The notes: generated by a model not told the origin, from the sequence alone. DNA of 64,000 nt from Cystobasidium ongulense (GCA_022835595.1 BQUP01000002.1:2714534-2778533), one strand, 5' to 3'; counted from the first letter of the stretch, positions 1 through 12,163 are shown. A program made the numbers and translations.

Positions 1-1778
1 CCGATTCAGGGTCACGCAAGAGGCCGGTCGCACTCTGTTAACGGGCTCCATCATTGACACTGGAATGGGCATGTCAAAGGCTGAAATGAGCAATTTGTTT
101 CAACGCTTTGGACAATCTTCAAGAGCAATCCAAGCGGAATACGGTGGAACAGGTCTTGGATTGTCCATCTGTCAAGAGATTGTCACATTGCAAGGTGGTA
201 AAATGTCAGTTGAGAGCGAAAAAGGGCAAGGTAGTACTTTTTCTTTTACGGCTTACTATCAAAGCGCCTCGGAGGATGATGTCAGAGATTACCTTCGCAA
301 AACGCCTGGACCGTCGAGACGAGGTTCTGTATCTCCGGTGGCCTCACCTATCTCTGAACCAGGAGAGGCTACAGCTTCAGCTGCCATTAATGCATTTATA
401 CCAGCTTTAACAAGCTCAATGACTGGTCAAACGTCGCCTTCGGCTTTGCCTGAAGACCAGCAAGCACGACTTAGGTCGCTGAAATCGCAACTGGAAGCAG
501 AACAGGCCGAAAGAGAGCCTTTCCGATTCAAACATATTCTCGTCGCCGAAGACAATGGCATCAATCAGAATATCATGAAGAATTATCTAAAGAAATTGGG
601 CTACCAGTACACGATTGTCAACAATGGCCAAGAAGTCTTGGATACCTTTGTCAACAAGTCTCATGAAATACCCATTGATGTTATTCTCATGGACTGCGAA
701 GTGAGTTGTCTCATCGATCATTGGCATGTGCACATGGGGGAAAGCTCATCGCTAATTTTGAACTGCCTTGTCATAGATGCCTGTAATGGACGGACGACAG
801 GCGACTGAACATATTCGGCAGCACGAACATTTCCGCAAGAATCTCGTTACTCCACTCGATTCTCCATTCAATCTGCAACTCGGAGCCGCCGAGATAAACA
901 ACCTTCAGGCCACACCGCCTACAGGGGTAACAAATGTTTCGTACTCTCCGCCTTTGTCTTCGCCTACTTCCAGTTCGGGTTCCAATAGCCGTCGCTTGCA
1001 TCGTACCCCCATCATTGGCTTATCCGGCAACGCACGACAAGAGCTTGTCAACCAAGCTTTGGCCAGTGGCATGGACGACTATGTGGTAAAACCCTTCAAG
1101 CTTGCTGAATTGGAGAAAGTCTTGAAGAAGTGGGAGCATACAATAGACGATCAGCTCGTGCAACGCAGCATCGCCGTCAAGGCAAAAGAGTTTCTGGCCT
1201 CCGCAATGGTTTCGTCTAATTCGGTCAAAGCGCGAAAACTTTCGGGACAATCAGACGAGGCGTACAGGGCCGCTTATTGGGCGCGTGCGAGGAGTGGAAG
1301 TGGCAGCTCCAAGTCAGATACAGCCGTTACTGAGAATTCAGGAGGCTCTTCCTATGGCTCGGCAGCCTCACCCAAACCGATCCGTCCACCTTTGCTGTCA
1401 TCCCTGTCGGCTTCACGCTTGCCTCGCGAGCAAATGCTGGCATACGGAAGTCCGGAACGCTCGTCGAGTCGTCCAAAGCTACCCAGTCGTCTGAGCAACG
1501 AGTGGGTTCATCAAATGCCTACAAACCATGCTGGATCCAATGACCAGGCATATAATTTCCCAATCGCTCGTCCTCGTATGCCGACTATTGCGTCAGATAG
1601 TTCTTCGCCTGCTGCCACGTCACCTCTTCTCGACAACCCTGCACCCTCATCTCCACCCCTCAACGAAGCAGCGGCGACGCTGGCGCCTTCTTTGCTTCAG
1701 GATGGGAGACCTGTCCCTTCTGGAAGAAGAATACCATCGCTCACAGATACCCCTTCTAGCCCGCGTCGAAGTATTTAG
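1..1778 (+). CDS. Hybrid histidine kinase, C-terminal part (5' truncated by window)
   Basis: Two exons are visible, up to 700 and 777-1778, around a GT-AG intron at 701-776 that splits the receiver phosphorylation site. The first exon holds the end of a HATPase domain: a DTGMGM box near visible residue 20 and a GTGLGL box near residue 48. A response-regulator receiver follows, with VAEDN near residue 180, the phospho-acceptor Asp in MDCEMP across the intron, PIIGLSGNAR and a KP motif. Family knowledge: such kinases autophosphorylate a His and pass the phosphate to their own receiver Asp, then to an Hpt protein. About 65 Ser/Pro-rich residues are inserted between MDG and PIIGLSG. A disordered tail of about 220 residues follows the domain. 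The sensor and His-acceptor parts lie outside the window, so the HK group is not assigned. Confidence 0.85.
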
Positions 1779-2328
1779 TCTCATCAACTAAAGGCCACCT
1801 ACTTTTCGTTCCAAAAGTACAGCTTGAGATTCGTAACAGTGAACGACCGCTCGACACTGCTCCGCTAGCATCCAGCTGGTCTGCTTCTTTCTGATAATTT
1901 GTCAAAAGTTTCGCACCGTTCAAACATGCATTCGCCATGTTTCTCGCCCGATTCAACCTTTCTGTATTCGCGGCCCGCTCTCAAGATCATCGAATGGACG
2001 TGCTTCATAGACATGCAGTAGAAGTACAGCCGACATCATCTTGTCCTTCGACAAACAATCCTCGACATGACGAGTACTCTGAATCACTCGCGACCCTAGG
2101 GCCGCAGAGGAACAAGTAGTCGACTGCGTGTCATTTCGTTAGTGTAGCATAGCATATCCGTGTATATTATGAATCACACGTGTCCAATCAAATGTATCAA
2201 TGACAACAACGAGTATACAAGCAAGCGGTCCTCACGCTGGCCCCTATGGCGAGTGACACCGCATCTAGGTAGCGATGACGATCTCGTAAATGGCGCCTCC
2301 TTCGCTACCGTACGCAGACAGCAGGTCG

Positions 2329-3330
2329 TCAGGTTTCGGTATAGCGCACCTCTTGACTTTTGCGGATGAATGCTAGTATGCTTTTGCACGCAGCTCTCGC
2401 TAGATCGATTGCCAAATCCAGCTGGGGCGCAACTCCTTAGCACATTGGCGCTGGCATTAACAGTAGAAGTGAGGCTCACCTGCTCATCCTCCAGAAAGCC
2501 TTTGCTCATATCGAAATAACATACTTCTCCGTCCAGCCCGCCTGCGTCTTGCCCGTAGGCGAATGCTACACACAGCGTCGCTTGAGCATCTCTTTCTTCT
2601 TCTGCAGTGGGATCCAGTACGATCCGCTGATGACTCTCTGTCTCCATGGACGATGGGAGTATCGCCAACCCAATTGCACAGATCATAGCTTTTAGACCGA
2701 TTGCAGCATCCACCAAGGAACACACAGAAGCGTTAATGGCGGCTGCCTTTTCCGAGACGCTCTCCGGCTGAGCTTCTGCGGTCGCCAGATCTTCCTCGAC
2801 CACTCGTTCCTCGTCGTTGTCGTCCATGGAGGCACTTTCAGCGAAGGCACGGAAAGGTTTTGAATATCTCGTTGAAGGCAGGGCTGTTGTCTGCAGCGAT
2901 AGCTGCACAAGAGCTCTTGGATGACGATTGAGCAGAAGTACAGGTTTCAAAATTGACTCCAAAGAATCGACCATCGCCTTCGTTGATGGTCCAGGGAGAC
3001 CTCGAACCGGTTTTATGTTAATCTCGAACGCCGCCCTGTCCACCAGCTCGTCGCGAAGTCGCACCTCTAGCGGACCAGCAACTGACGCTAGAACTACTAC
3101 CGGCCCTGCGGAATCGACGAAAGGGAATAAGAAATGAAAACTGATGCCCGACAGGCGCCAGCGAGTGTCCGTGGTGATTGCCATCCAGCTTCCAAAGCCG
3201 GATAGGGTACCCTTCCTTCGGCAGACTTACCGCATGAAAATTTGGCAGATCCGTCGGCGCGGGAAAGCAGGCCTGTCTCGATAGCTAGTTGGCGCATATC
3301 CTGGTCGCCTCTTCCATCGCGTCTTGTCAT
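2329..3330 (-). CDS. RRP46: Exosome complex component RRP46 (RNase PH-like)
   Basis: Three exons, 3330-3231, 3105-2480 and 2421-2329, give 272 residues with exact phase closure. The start is the ATG at 3330 in a CACC context. The N terminus reads GLLSRADGSAKFSCG, then PVVVLASVAGPLEVR, RGLPGP, NRHPRALVQLSLQ, and the Ala/Asn-rich stretch INASVCSLVDAAI. A late motif VLDPTAEEE precedes the C-terminal helix. These are landmarks of the EXOSC5/Rrp46 branch of catalytically inactive RNase PH subunits. In the family the protein sits in the six-subunit exosome ring that channels RNA to Rrp44 and Rrp6 for 3'-5' decay and rRNA processing. An acidic insertion (DDNDEERVVEEDLATAE) separates the two halves. 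The short last exon is supported by the helix LDLAIDLARAACKSILAFIR. Confidence 0.88.
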
Positions 3331-3570
3331 GGTGGGCAATGATGGCTCAGGCTGAAGAATCGGGCAAAGTCCAAGCTGTCACTTCAGAACTCGATCGGGT
3401 TTTGCGATGTTGGAAAAAATGGATTTCAAACCCAATATGGCTACAAGAGGTTACGGACCGTACTGCGTGACGACTAATAGAATCCCCATAATTGTACAAA
3501 CCTACCCTGAAATTTGCAGGCCCCTGCTCCATGCCCTACTGCTACGATCCTACTCGTGGGCACATCAATG

Positions 3571-6500
3571 TTATGTGTCCTGACCTCTACCGTCCTTACG
3601 CTCATCGTCGGGATTGCTGCTATTATCTCCAGCGATACCGTCGGTCTCCTCGTCTGAATCGGTATAGCTTCCTTCGGTACTATACTCGGTGTATTCGGTC
3701 ATTTGAGTTTCGATAGCTTCAATTTCTCGACCCTCTGCTTTGTTGTCGGGCTCGCAGCGTGCCCAAGAATGCGTAGTCGAGCCCTGAGAAATGTCTACTG
3801 TTTCCATCGGTTGCCCAAAATCTCCCGTCGCCAGACTGTCACTGAAAAGATTGGCCGTCTTGCCAATTTCAATGCCAGTAGTTGCGGTGGAACCGCTAAA
3901 GGCCCTACCACCAATTGGATCCGTAGGTCTGCCACTGTGAGGAGTTTGCCTATTTGTAGACAAGGTACTAGCTAACTTTGGGAGCTCTACTTCCCTGCCG
4001 ATGGTGTAGACCGTGATAGATTTGATGGGACCGGCATAGTGCGAGTTGCCGTAGAAAATCCAAGTGATTGACGAAAGGAGGAGGACGAAGGCTATTACTG
4101 GTGCAGCGTACGAGAAAGATGCTAAAAGGGATAGAGAGACCCTTACGTCAGCTTTGATGACAAAGCGAGCAAGTACAGTACTCACTACTTGTCACCGGAT
4201 AGAAGTTGGGGCAGCACATCATCACGATGATCAGAATCACGTAACAAGATCCAAAAGCCGCAACATATTTGCTTGCTGCGCGCAGCGTCCAAGCATTGCG
4301 TCCATCGATATCCAGAGCGCCTTTGGGGCACGACAAATAGCATGCAACTGGCATCAGGTATGCCAGAACGAGCGAGGAACCGCAACCAGATAGTATGAGG
4401 CTTGTGACGATTTGTCTACTACCTGCAATGAGGAGCAAGCAGGGTGCCGCGATTGCGCAGACCGTCCACGTAGCTCGGACTGGCAGTTGTGTACCTGGCG
4501 ACAGGCGTCGAAGGTACGGTGAAAATGGAATGGCAGAATCTCGCGCCAGGGCCCACATGAAGCGTGATGAAGCGAGGAGCTGAGCGGTGTCTTGTACGAT
4601 CATGAGGATTACAATAAGAAGTAGGATTGTGAATGCCAGTGGTCGGGGCAATATTTCGGTAAGCATTTGCGCCGGGGCCCCGTAGTCACGTGTAGGCGTA
4701 ATGCCATGCGGTGTCTCAGGCGTGACCTAGAGGAGCCGCAAACTCAGTTTATGCTCCAGCACCTGCGAGCATCGATTTCCGGAAAAGGCTAGACTTACAG
4801 CCATGATGCAAAGCATGACGATCCATCCAATCAGGTACGAAAGGGCTGTTCCCCAGAACACGCCCATGGGAACAGACTTTGTTGGGTGTTTTGCCTCTTC
4901 GGCTAGATGAGCAGCGATGTCTTGACCGGTTGCAATGCTGGTCAACACCCAACCTAGCAAGTAGACGTAGCCTTTGGACGTCCAACCAGTCTCGTTCCGA
5001 TACGAGGTGAAGATGAAGGATGGGGAGCTAAACAAGGTGTGAGTAATTATTGGAATCTTTTAATACGCCAGAGGTCTGCACTCACTTTCGGTATGATGCG
5101 CATGCGAACAAGGACACTACCAGCATTAGAACGACTGAGCAGACTAGTATGGCTGTTTCGCGAGGCCGGGATACAAGTTAGACTAAGCTTGCGGCGCTAG
5201 GCCTATCATCGCTGCTTACACACGCCTTTCCATAGCCACGGAGAGCGACCAAATTTATGAGCAGCTAAGCTGGCTGAGATGAGCAGGCACCCCTGTGGAA
5301 TGATGACAGACATTAGCTCTGACTATAGGGGAAGTCAAGACTATTAGAATAGTTCACCCAGGCAAGCAGTATGGTGCGCCAGGTCGACGGTTGGTAATCT
5401 TGCGCGAAGATAACAATGAGACCTTGCAAGACAGTGGCAATCTGAAATTCGAGCAGCATTTGCGCTAGTATGTGACCGCATAATAGCAGACTGCCGCATA
5501 TCCAAGAGAGGTAGCGTGCGAAAGGTCGCAACGTAGGACTGAGTCGACATGTTCTAAAGGTCCAGGTGAACCTAGTACGGGAGGAGTCATTTAAACCGGC
5601 GCGGGGAACAGCAAAGGGACGGCTCACATTGCACCAGCCACGGGATAGCTTGATGAGAGTTCTGCGAGCACAGCCGAAAAGAGACACATACACAGGCCTG
5701 AAAGTGGCCATCCAATGGCTAGCATAGAGTATCCGCCATATTCTCTGGCAGTATGGACACCAAAGAATGCGCCTGTGAGATGGACAAGCGAACTCAGCAA
5801 GTTTAGGGGCATAGATTGTGGACCACCTACCAGCTACGGGTCCTATATTAGCGATGGTGAGGCCAATCAAGGACCATGAATCATGGACACGCTTCAGCAA
5901 TCCATTAGTTCCTCGCACATCGTTGATACCTAGTTCTGCATCAATTGCTGGACTGTGAGGGGGGCTGCCGCTGGACGCTTTGGAAGTGAATTCGCTGAGC
6001 GAGTGGCCAGTGGCATCATCTTGGTAACTATTGCTGCGGCCAGCCGGCCTCCCGACTGCAAGCAAGCCAGCTGCAGACGAAGTTGTCGTTGCTGTGCCGC
6101 CAGTCGTGGTCGCTCCAGCAGTGGTGTTGGCATTGCGCTTCCTGCCCACAGATGAGGTGATTGTGGTGATCGGTTCCCGAAAGAGCCGCCGCCGTCGTCG
6201 TCGCTTACCCTGCGGTCTGGAGAGCAGCTTGAGGCGTGACATGACGGTGGTGGGCTCCTTGGGACTGCCGGAATAACCGCGATCCTCCGTTGCGGTCAGG
6301 ATCTCGATGGTGTGCGTTGTTGGTGTATCCTTCTTATCCTTGTCTAGGTCTGGGGCAAAAGCCTGCTCATCCGAGGGCCCATGCGAGGTATGCAGTACGA
6401 AGCTGTCCATGGTGTTGCTGCTTCTGTTTGTGCGCTCCAGCGGCGTCTGGCTGTCTGCAGTCATGCTTGCATCTCCCGTCGCGGCAAAGCTGGATGGCGT

Positions 6501-6707
6501 GAAGCTCTTATCGGCGGATTGAGTGGCCACCGAGTGCGACGAGCTGCTTGTAGGGTGGCCTTGGAGGCTTGCGTCGAGGTGTTGGCCTGCCGTGTGTACT
6601 TGCGCTTCTCGGTCGGCAGTCTCGTGCCTCTGTCCATCATCGTCGTCTTCATCTGCGGTCTCGAGCTGGTCACGCCTGCCGCGCCTGCTCTTGCTCAGCG
6701 ACTCCAT
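3571..6707 (-). CDS. APC-superfamily amino acid/GABA/choline-type permease with long N-terminal tail
   Basis: Eight exons (6707-5831, 5772-5628, 5571-5358, 5292-5220, 5152-5086, 5027-4799, 4726-4186, 4121-3571) give 898 residues in frame. The transporter core starts near residue 280 with SLIGLTIANIGPVAG, then AREYGGYSMLAIGWPL and AELSSSYPVAGAMFTW, and ends with NSHYAGP. This pattern resembles the Uga4/Hnm1 group of fungal permeases; about 12 hydrophobic segments can be traced. The substrate cannot be read from sequence. The N-terminal 280 residues are hydrophilic, Ser/Thr-rich and include a run of basic residues (GKRRRRRRLFREP). The 150-residue C-terminal tail is acidic. Both tails probably face the cytosol and could carry phosphorylation or ubiquitylation sites (inference). 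The first in-frame ATG is at 6707. Confidence 0.85.
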
Positions 6708-8105
6708 CCTGCCACAGTCTCGTCGTCCGTTGTCTCCTCCTGCATGCACGACGCTCCAGTGCAGGCTGAAGAAGAATCAGTCAGATTAAATGCACTGTCG
6801 TTTGGCAGCGGAACAAACCCCCTCCCTAGTGAGTGAGGTGAGGCCGCCGCCTTTGGAGTGCTGCCAGATTAGCTAAGCAAGTATGCTGTATATCAGGATC
6901 CACCATTATCCATCACAGCCTGCCGTCGTCACAAGCAGCGTTGCCAGTAGTATACAACAATCAGACACCACTCAGACTCTCGCTTTGGATGCGTGTAAAG
7001 CATGCTGGGGTACGATCCACTAGACATGACCTGTCATATAACTGAATGCAGCCACCTTCTGCAGTACTTCGCCGCCCGAAAGACTTTCTTGCATATGGAC
7101 TTGCCGGGTATAGCTACGGAAGGTGAGATCTTCACCGCGAGATTTTTGAGCACCGTCGTCATTCGCCTCTTCCTCAGCCGAGTGATCCATGAATACCGCA
7201 AGCGGTTGCGGTTCAGATCAGAGCTTCCGATGAACGACACGCATTTGATTAACCGCGAAAGAGCAGCCAGTCTCTCGTCGTGGCATACGTGTCAGCATTC
7301 TGGTACTCTGAGAGTGCTGTGACGATATTGATGGCTCATAAATGCTTGATCAGTAGCCTGCCGTAGGCTTCTGCTGGCTAGGTCGCAATGAAAAATGAGC
7401 ACAATCACACCACTGGTGAGCTTAATGAATCGATAGCCCTCGAGTTAAGTCTTGAGCCGAAGACGTGCCCTGCCTCGATGTTCTCCTCTTTGCTAGCATC
7501 CTCTGGGAGGTACGGCTGCGCAAGCACAATTGGTCAGCCTGTCCCTGCTGGAAAGTGGAAGAAACGAAAGGCTCTCCTTACGAAGCAGTAGCTCCAGCCC
7601 GAAAGCCGTCAGCCCTAAGTGGCTCCACGATATTAACCTTGCTGTTGATTACTCGTAATTTGCTGCCGATTTCTTCTCTAGAAATGTCTTCGTTAATTGG
7701 ACTTAATCATAAAATCAATAGCAAAGTCAGAGAAAACCTCTCCAGAAACGATTCAGCTGATTTACATAAATCGTAACATCGACGACACAGTCGTTTGCAG
7801 GAGTATCTCGTAATGCAAATATTCTGAAGAGGGAAACCCTCTGGAAAGCACTTTGTTTGTACTAGTAAATGTGACAGTGAAACAAATAAAAAGAAAGGCC
7901 CTCTAGAAATTTATTTACACTGCGGTTGATTTGGTTAACGAAGTCACTCGCGATCTGCCCGTCTATCTAAGTTAAGCCAAAGATCAAGCATATCTGGTGT
8001 GGGCAGAAATAGAATAAAATGCCTTCGAGGTTTGGAGAGGGAGCATCAAAAGATAATATAAAAGCATGTAAGTTTCTACGGAAGGTTGTCTCCAAACGCC
8101 GCCCT
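6708..8105. other. Long intergenic stretch, no supported gene
   Basis: Open frames of about 100 codons at 7002-7322 and 7465-7776 have no recognisable domain and mostly lack a good start, so they are not called. From about 7620 to 8080 the DNA is visibly richer in A+T than its surroundings. I see no transposon ends, tRNA or LTR. The left side is the promoter and leader of the permease, and the right side is the 3' flank of the membrane-protein gene. Confidence 0.5.
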
Positions 8106-9673
8106 CTAGGCATATGAGGCATATGGCCCTGTTTGTTTCTTAGCTTGAGTGGTACTGAAGGTCGGACGAGCTTGGAAAGACACAGCAGTGACGATGAGAC
8201 TGAGGAGCAAAAGAAAAGTTACGACCGCAGAGGCAATGCCCGTTCGAGCGAGGTCCAAGCAGAGATCGCGCGACTTGTCGATTCCACAAATTTTTGTGAT
8301 CTTGATCCCATTGTTGCTTTTCTTGTCCTCCGTCCACGTAATATACCCATCTATTGGTACACGCCGATTGTTAGCTTAGAGGTCCTTTAGAACAAACAAA
8401 TGCGCGACTCACCAGCCAATGTCGTGCTGTAAATGGGGATAAAGGTTTAGTGTCAGTAATCTGTATTATGCCAGAACATCACTGAAGCAGCCGGCCCCCT
8501 TATACTTGCACAAGGCGAGCGGCTGTTTCCATCTTCATTTCACCGAGAATTGAACTCTCTCACACAAAGATACAGACTCACACTAGAAACGGTACAGACC
8601 ACTAGCACAAAGAATGGTGCACAGGGATTATCCGCATCAGCTAACAGCGCGACCTCGAATTGGGAAGAGAGGACACACCATTATCAAGAGGATACAGTAC
8701 AAGATCAACATCTTCCGTATATGCGCCCGTTCGGCATACAGACGGTGAATGGTTATTCTGTTGACTTTGTCGAAAGACATAGTACCCGGGCCTGGGAATT
8801 TCACCGGCTTTCCTCTCACCGTGCGCGGAGGTCCGCCTCCTTGCTCGGACACGGTAAGCCAAGCCTTGCGCATAGGATGTCGGCCTGTCAGCGGGGGTAC
8901 ACGGCAAGACATTGACGGGTCAGGGTGGTCAGCACTTGACGCATAGTCCCTTGCGACCATGATGCGGGAATGTACGCACTATCAAAGAAGACCCAAATCA
9001 CGTATAGTGCCAGCAGTACAGATGTCACAATCGACAGACCAAAGAGGAATTGACAAGCATAATAGGGATATTTGAAATCCTGAGGTCCAGCACCATCGTT
9101 CTCTGCATAAGCCTGCAAGAACCGGTAAGAGAGACCCGCGACTACTGCCGCTGACACCATCGCCGCCGCAGCTAGCGCCCAGTTTATGGCGGCACTGTCG
9201 CCTCCTAAGCCTCCATAATTCTTCTTTGGGCTGTCGGCGAACGATCGGCGCAGCTCTTGATAATTCCTTCTTGCATTAAATCCTGCTGCTGCTGCTCTTC
9301 GCTGTTCTACCAAGTCCGGCGGCGCTAGCGTTCTACTGTTATCCCATACATGCCCGCTTCTACGTCGCATCAGGGGGCTGAAATCAAGGTCTTCAAGCCA
9401 GACCACCCCCTGATTGGGGTCGACTTGGAGCAATTCTACCCATTCACCTGTCGAGGCTCGCTCCCACCGGGCACCCGGATATGTGTCAAAGGGGCGTGGA
9501 GCACGGTGAAACCTAGCGACAGCGTTGTCGCGAGCCTGCCGCAGCTGCTCCATCTGCTGCTGCAGCTGCAGCAGCAGCTGCAGTCCCTGCCCAGGGGCAT
9601 TTGGTTGTAGTTGTTGCGGAGGGGGTGGATATTGCTGTGGAGGTGGAGGTGCTCCTCCCGGAGGGCCGGACAT
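8106..9673 (-). CDS. Unrecognised four-span membrane protein with Pro/Gln-rich N terminus
   Basis: Five exons (9673-8980, 8884-8820, 8653-8574, 8426-8413, 8350-8106) close in frame at 365 residues. One exon is only 14 bases. The first 40 residues are Pro/Gln-rich, then a Gln/Leu stretch (LLLQLQQQMEQLRQ) that may form a short coiled coil. Four hydrophobic segments follow: WALAAAAMVSAAVVAGLSY, FLFGLSIVTSVLLALYVIWV, PCAPFFVLVVCTVSSVSL and IASAVVTFLLLLSLIVTAVS. A basic loop lies between segments 2 and 3, and two cysteines (KICGIDKSRDLC) between 3 and 4. The topology resembles MARVEL or Sur7-like tetraspan proteins, but I do not recognise the family. The start ATG at 9673 is the first in frame. 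The internal exon choices rest on phase and hydrophobicity, so the middle of the model is the least certain part. Confidence 0.55.
9552..9578. repeat. CTG/CAG palindrome inside a coding exon
   Basis: A perfect 24-base palindrome built of CTG triplets followed by CAG triplets lies in the first exon of the four-span membrane gene, and the CAG/CTG composition continues for several more bases. It encodes alternating Leu and Gln. Such sequence can fold into a hairpin and is prone to length change. Confidence 0.8.
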
Positions 9674-10241
9674 ACTTGTGCTCAAGACTGACTGGAGTTA
9701 GTTGCAGGTGCAGAGCCAAGAGGTACTTCCTCCCTCCTGCACTATATCTAGTCTGATGTGCCCGGGGGTAAAAGGTGATTGTGCTGAACAGGCAGACGAT
9801 CGGTGCCTTTGCAAATCATGTATACGAGCATGACAGCAGACGGTTTGACTGGCATATCAGCAAGACGATACTTCGGTAAGACCTGCATAACGGTAGTGCA
9901 CAGCGGTCGTCGCAATTGCAATTGCCTTTGATCTTGTGCCTTTGCGAGAGTATCGCAGGGAGCTGTGTCTGTCTGTCCGCCCGCCTTGAGCTATTCAACA
10001 ACGTCTGCCGCGCCTCTTCCTGCATACATGGCGACTTGAGCGAGGCTTTAAGGTAGACAGTCACGCTGTGTCTAGATTATCGAAATGGCAAAAAGCGGCT
10101 TGTTTGGTAGTACCGGTAGGTGCAATTCCAACCTCGACCTGACCTGCCGCCCGAGCGAGCCAAGGTAATTTACCGGTAAATCCGGTGGCAAAAAGCAATG
10201 GGCGATGATTAACTTACGGCAAGCGCTAAGTGGCACAGACT

Positions 10242-10976
10242 TTATCTAACTGTACAAGCATTCAATGATCCGCTACCGCGAGGAGACCCAATATCGCCAA
10301 AGTTTGGGTGGGTGGCGGCCTTCGGTCGAAATGCGGGCTCGTATTCCTCGTAGAATTCGGAAGGCGGGTTGGCTTTATTCGAAAAGATAGGAGGAAGCTT
10401 CGGGCGGAAAGGTATGGCTTCATCTTTTGCGCGGTCTTCAGCAGTATAAGAGTCACGTGCACCGAAAGTACAGGGAGAAGGAGCATTGCTGAGGCAGACA
10501 AAGCCATGTGAGTCGTCCAGGAGGCTTTCAAATAGACTGGTTCGAAGATCGCTCCGACTTCTTGTTATCGAGTGGCTGCCTCCGTTTCCTACTATGGAGC
10601 GTAGAATGGGAATCTTCATAAAGCTCAGTTTCTCCCTTGTCAGCTTCGAGGACTGCCCGCGGGAAAGGCCAAATCTTCAGGTATTCCTGCCAATCTTCAC
10701 CCCCCCCCCCCCCCCCCCCCCCCCCCCNNNNNNNNNNNNCTTACTGCTTTCAACAAGAATACCTTCAATCTGTCCTGTGTATTGCGGATCGACGGCTTTC
10801 ACTTGCGGCAGAAGATCCCTCAAGGTTTTGTGATCTTCAAATTTAAGCCTTCTAATGTAGAATTAAGCAACATCGCCCTCCACCTTACTTTCATCCTTGT
10901 CCTCGTCCAGCTCGACTTCGGCCGGGCGTAGCTGCACCAGCAAGGGACTGTGCTCGATGACGCTCCATAACGGGTT
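10242..10976 (-). pseudogene. Broken paralogue of gene A (A-prime)
   Basis: On the minus strand this stretch encodes sequence clearly homologous to the intact gene at 13598-12612. Examples are FYIRRLKFEDHKTL against FYVRRLKFVDHESV, and SRSDLRTSLFESLLDDS against SRGDLRTDLFESLLIDS. Similarity begins with NPLWSVIEHS (intact gene: HPLTWSSIKHS) and runs to the end of the open frame at 10242. The reading frame is interrupted in more than one place, and the central part coincides with a cytosine run and a block of N. It reads as a degraded copy rather than a working gene. It is fused directly behind the B-like fragment at 10966-11356, an order not seen in the intact pair. Confidence 0.75.
10701..10739. 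other. Cytosine homopolymer and 12-N assembly gap
   Basis: A run of 27 or so C is followed by 12 unknown bases (10728-10739). A homopolymer next to N looks like a sequencing or assembly failure. Comparison with intact gene A suggests about 55-60 codons of homologous sequence are missing between the flanks, so the true length here is unknown. Confidence 0.9.
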
Positions 10977-11356
10977 CTGGGATTCCGCGGCATTGCTGGA
11001 GTTCATATTGCTCTGTTCTAGCTGCAGGACCAGCGCCATCTCGCCAATATCCGACTTCAGGAGACTTTAGGGCTTCCATAAGCATATCCATTTTATCCAG
11101 ACCATGTTGACGATGCCATGTTCTGTGGCATGAACAGCCGTAGCACAGTGCATTACTTCATTTAGAACCTCCGGAGTAGCGACAAGCTTGGTTTGAGACG
11201 CCGGTAGTGCCTACCAAACGCCATACGAAGCTCTTATGAACTAATCTACTCTCTTACGTAGACTCATTGGTCTTTCTGAAGGCTGCTTCACGTCGATTTT
11301 GATTTTTGATCCGTCTGCCACAGGGATTCCCATTGCCGAGGTAGCGGTTCTGTCAT
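10966..11356 (-). pseudogene. Broken N-terminal fragment of gene B (B-prime)
   Basis: Minus-strand sequence aligns with the first 140 or so residues of intact gene B (13999 onward): DGSKIKIDVKQPSERPMSLRKRVD against DGSIIKVDVKAPSETTLSLRKKVD (differences throughout), TKLVATPEVL identical, VNMVWIK identical, and MEALKSPEVGYWRDGAGP against MEALRYREVGYWLDGAGP. Similarity stops at IPEPVM, exactly where A-like sequence begins in another frame. Several disruptions are present. The copy has a recognisable B-type start region near 11356. It is a relic of duplication and rearrangement of the neighbouring A/B locus. Confidence 0.75.
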
Positions 11357-12163
11357 GGCAATTGGACTTCCATAGGCATATCCTTTTGTATTTAGACTCT
11401 TCTGCAGCTTTCCTGAAGGTGGTATAAGTACCCTTTCGCTTTCTTCAAGCGATACCGCTCGTCTGCTTGTCGAGCATGATCCAGAGTCCTGAGCAGCCGC
11501 TCTAGCTGGGATTCTTGTAAACCCGGTAGCAGTGGAGCGACGCTGTGTGCAGATGTACAGGCGGCGCTTACAAGGGGTGCATTTTGTTGGACTGTCCAAT
11601 AAAGCCAGAGTCCGTTATCTGCCGATCCGTAAGCAACAAATGAAGCTTGATGGCTTGAGGCATTTGTTCAGGAAATGGCTTTGCGTATGAATGCCTTGGT
11701 ATATTGACGTTCGACCAAGACGAGTACGGAGTGTAATCAATTGTTAATCAATTTACAGGTGACCGCCGAAGCGGTCGAAAAAGGAAGAAAGGCAAGGAGC
11801 AGAGAAGGCCTCGAGCGCGCTTTTATACTTTAGTTCTGGAAGATTGGAAGAGCTAGTGATTCCAATTTAGTCAGCATTGCTTCAGCCTTCCACTTCAGTG
11901 GATATCTAGTGGATATGAAAGATTTTCTCTTCCGCCTCGACCCCAATTTCTTCTCTTCCACTGTTCCAGGAGAAACACCTTGGGCTTGAAAAACGCAACC
12001 TTGGTGTAAATAAGGAAAGTACTTGAGCTTCGAGTGTGAGTGCAGAGGTAAGAGGCATCTTGTAACAGGAATTCTTAGAATCGTTTGCGGAAGACAAAAA
12101 ATAACGAGCACTCCCCAACACAGAAAGAGCACGTCCTTTGTCCATTCTGGCAAAAGTTAAACA
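11357..12163. other. Accessory intergenic stretch
   Basis: No gene is supported. A minus-strand open frame at 11288-11599 overlaps the B-prime start and has no domain. Positions near 11380 share a short word with the interior of gene B, too short to call a further copy. Two overlapping minus-strand frames at 11830-12190 look like chance. Confidence 0.4.

Noticed and set aside
7002-7776. Open frames of about 100 codons in the long intergenic stretch
   Set aside because: No domains, poor starts, overlapping frames on the other strand, and no splice continuity.
10242-11356. Retroelement or DNA transposon remnant
   Set aside because: No reverse transcriptase, transposase, terminal repeats or target duplications are visible; both parts match the neighbouring genes A and B.
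11288-11599. Minus-strand frame upstream of the B-prime fossil as a separate gene
   Set aside because: Its 3' part is the out-of-frame start of B-prime, and the remainder has no recognisable features.
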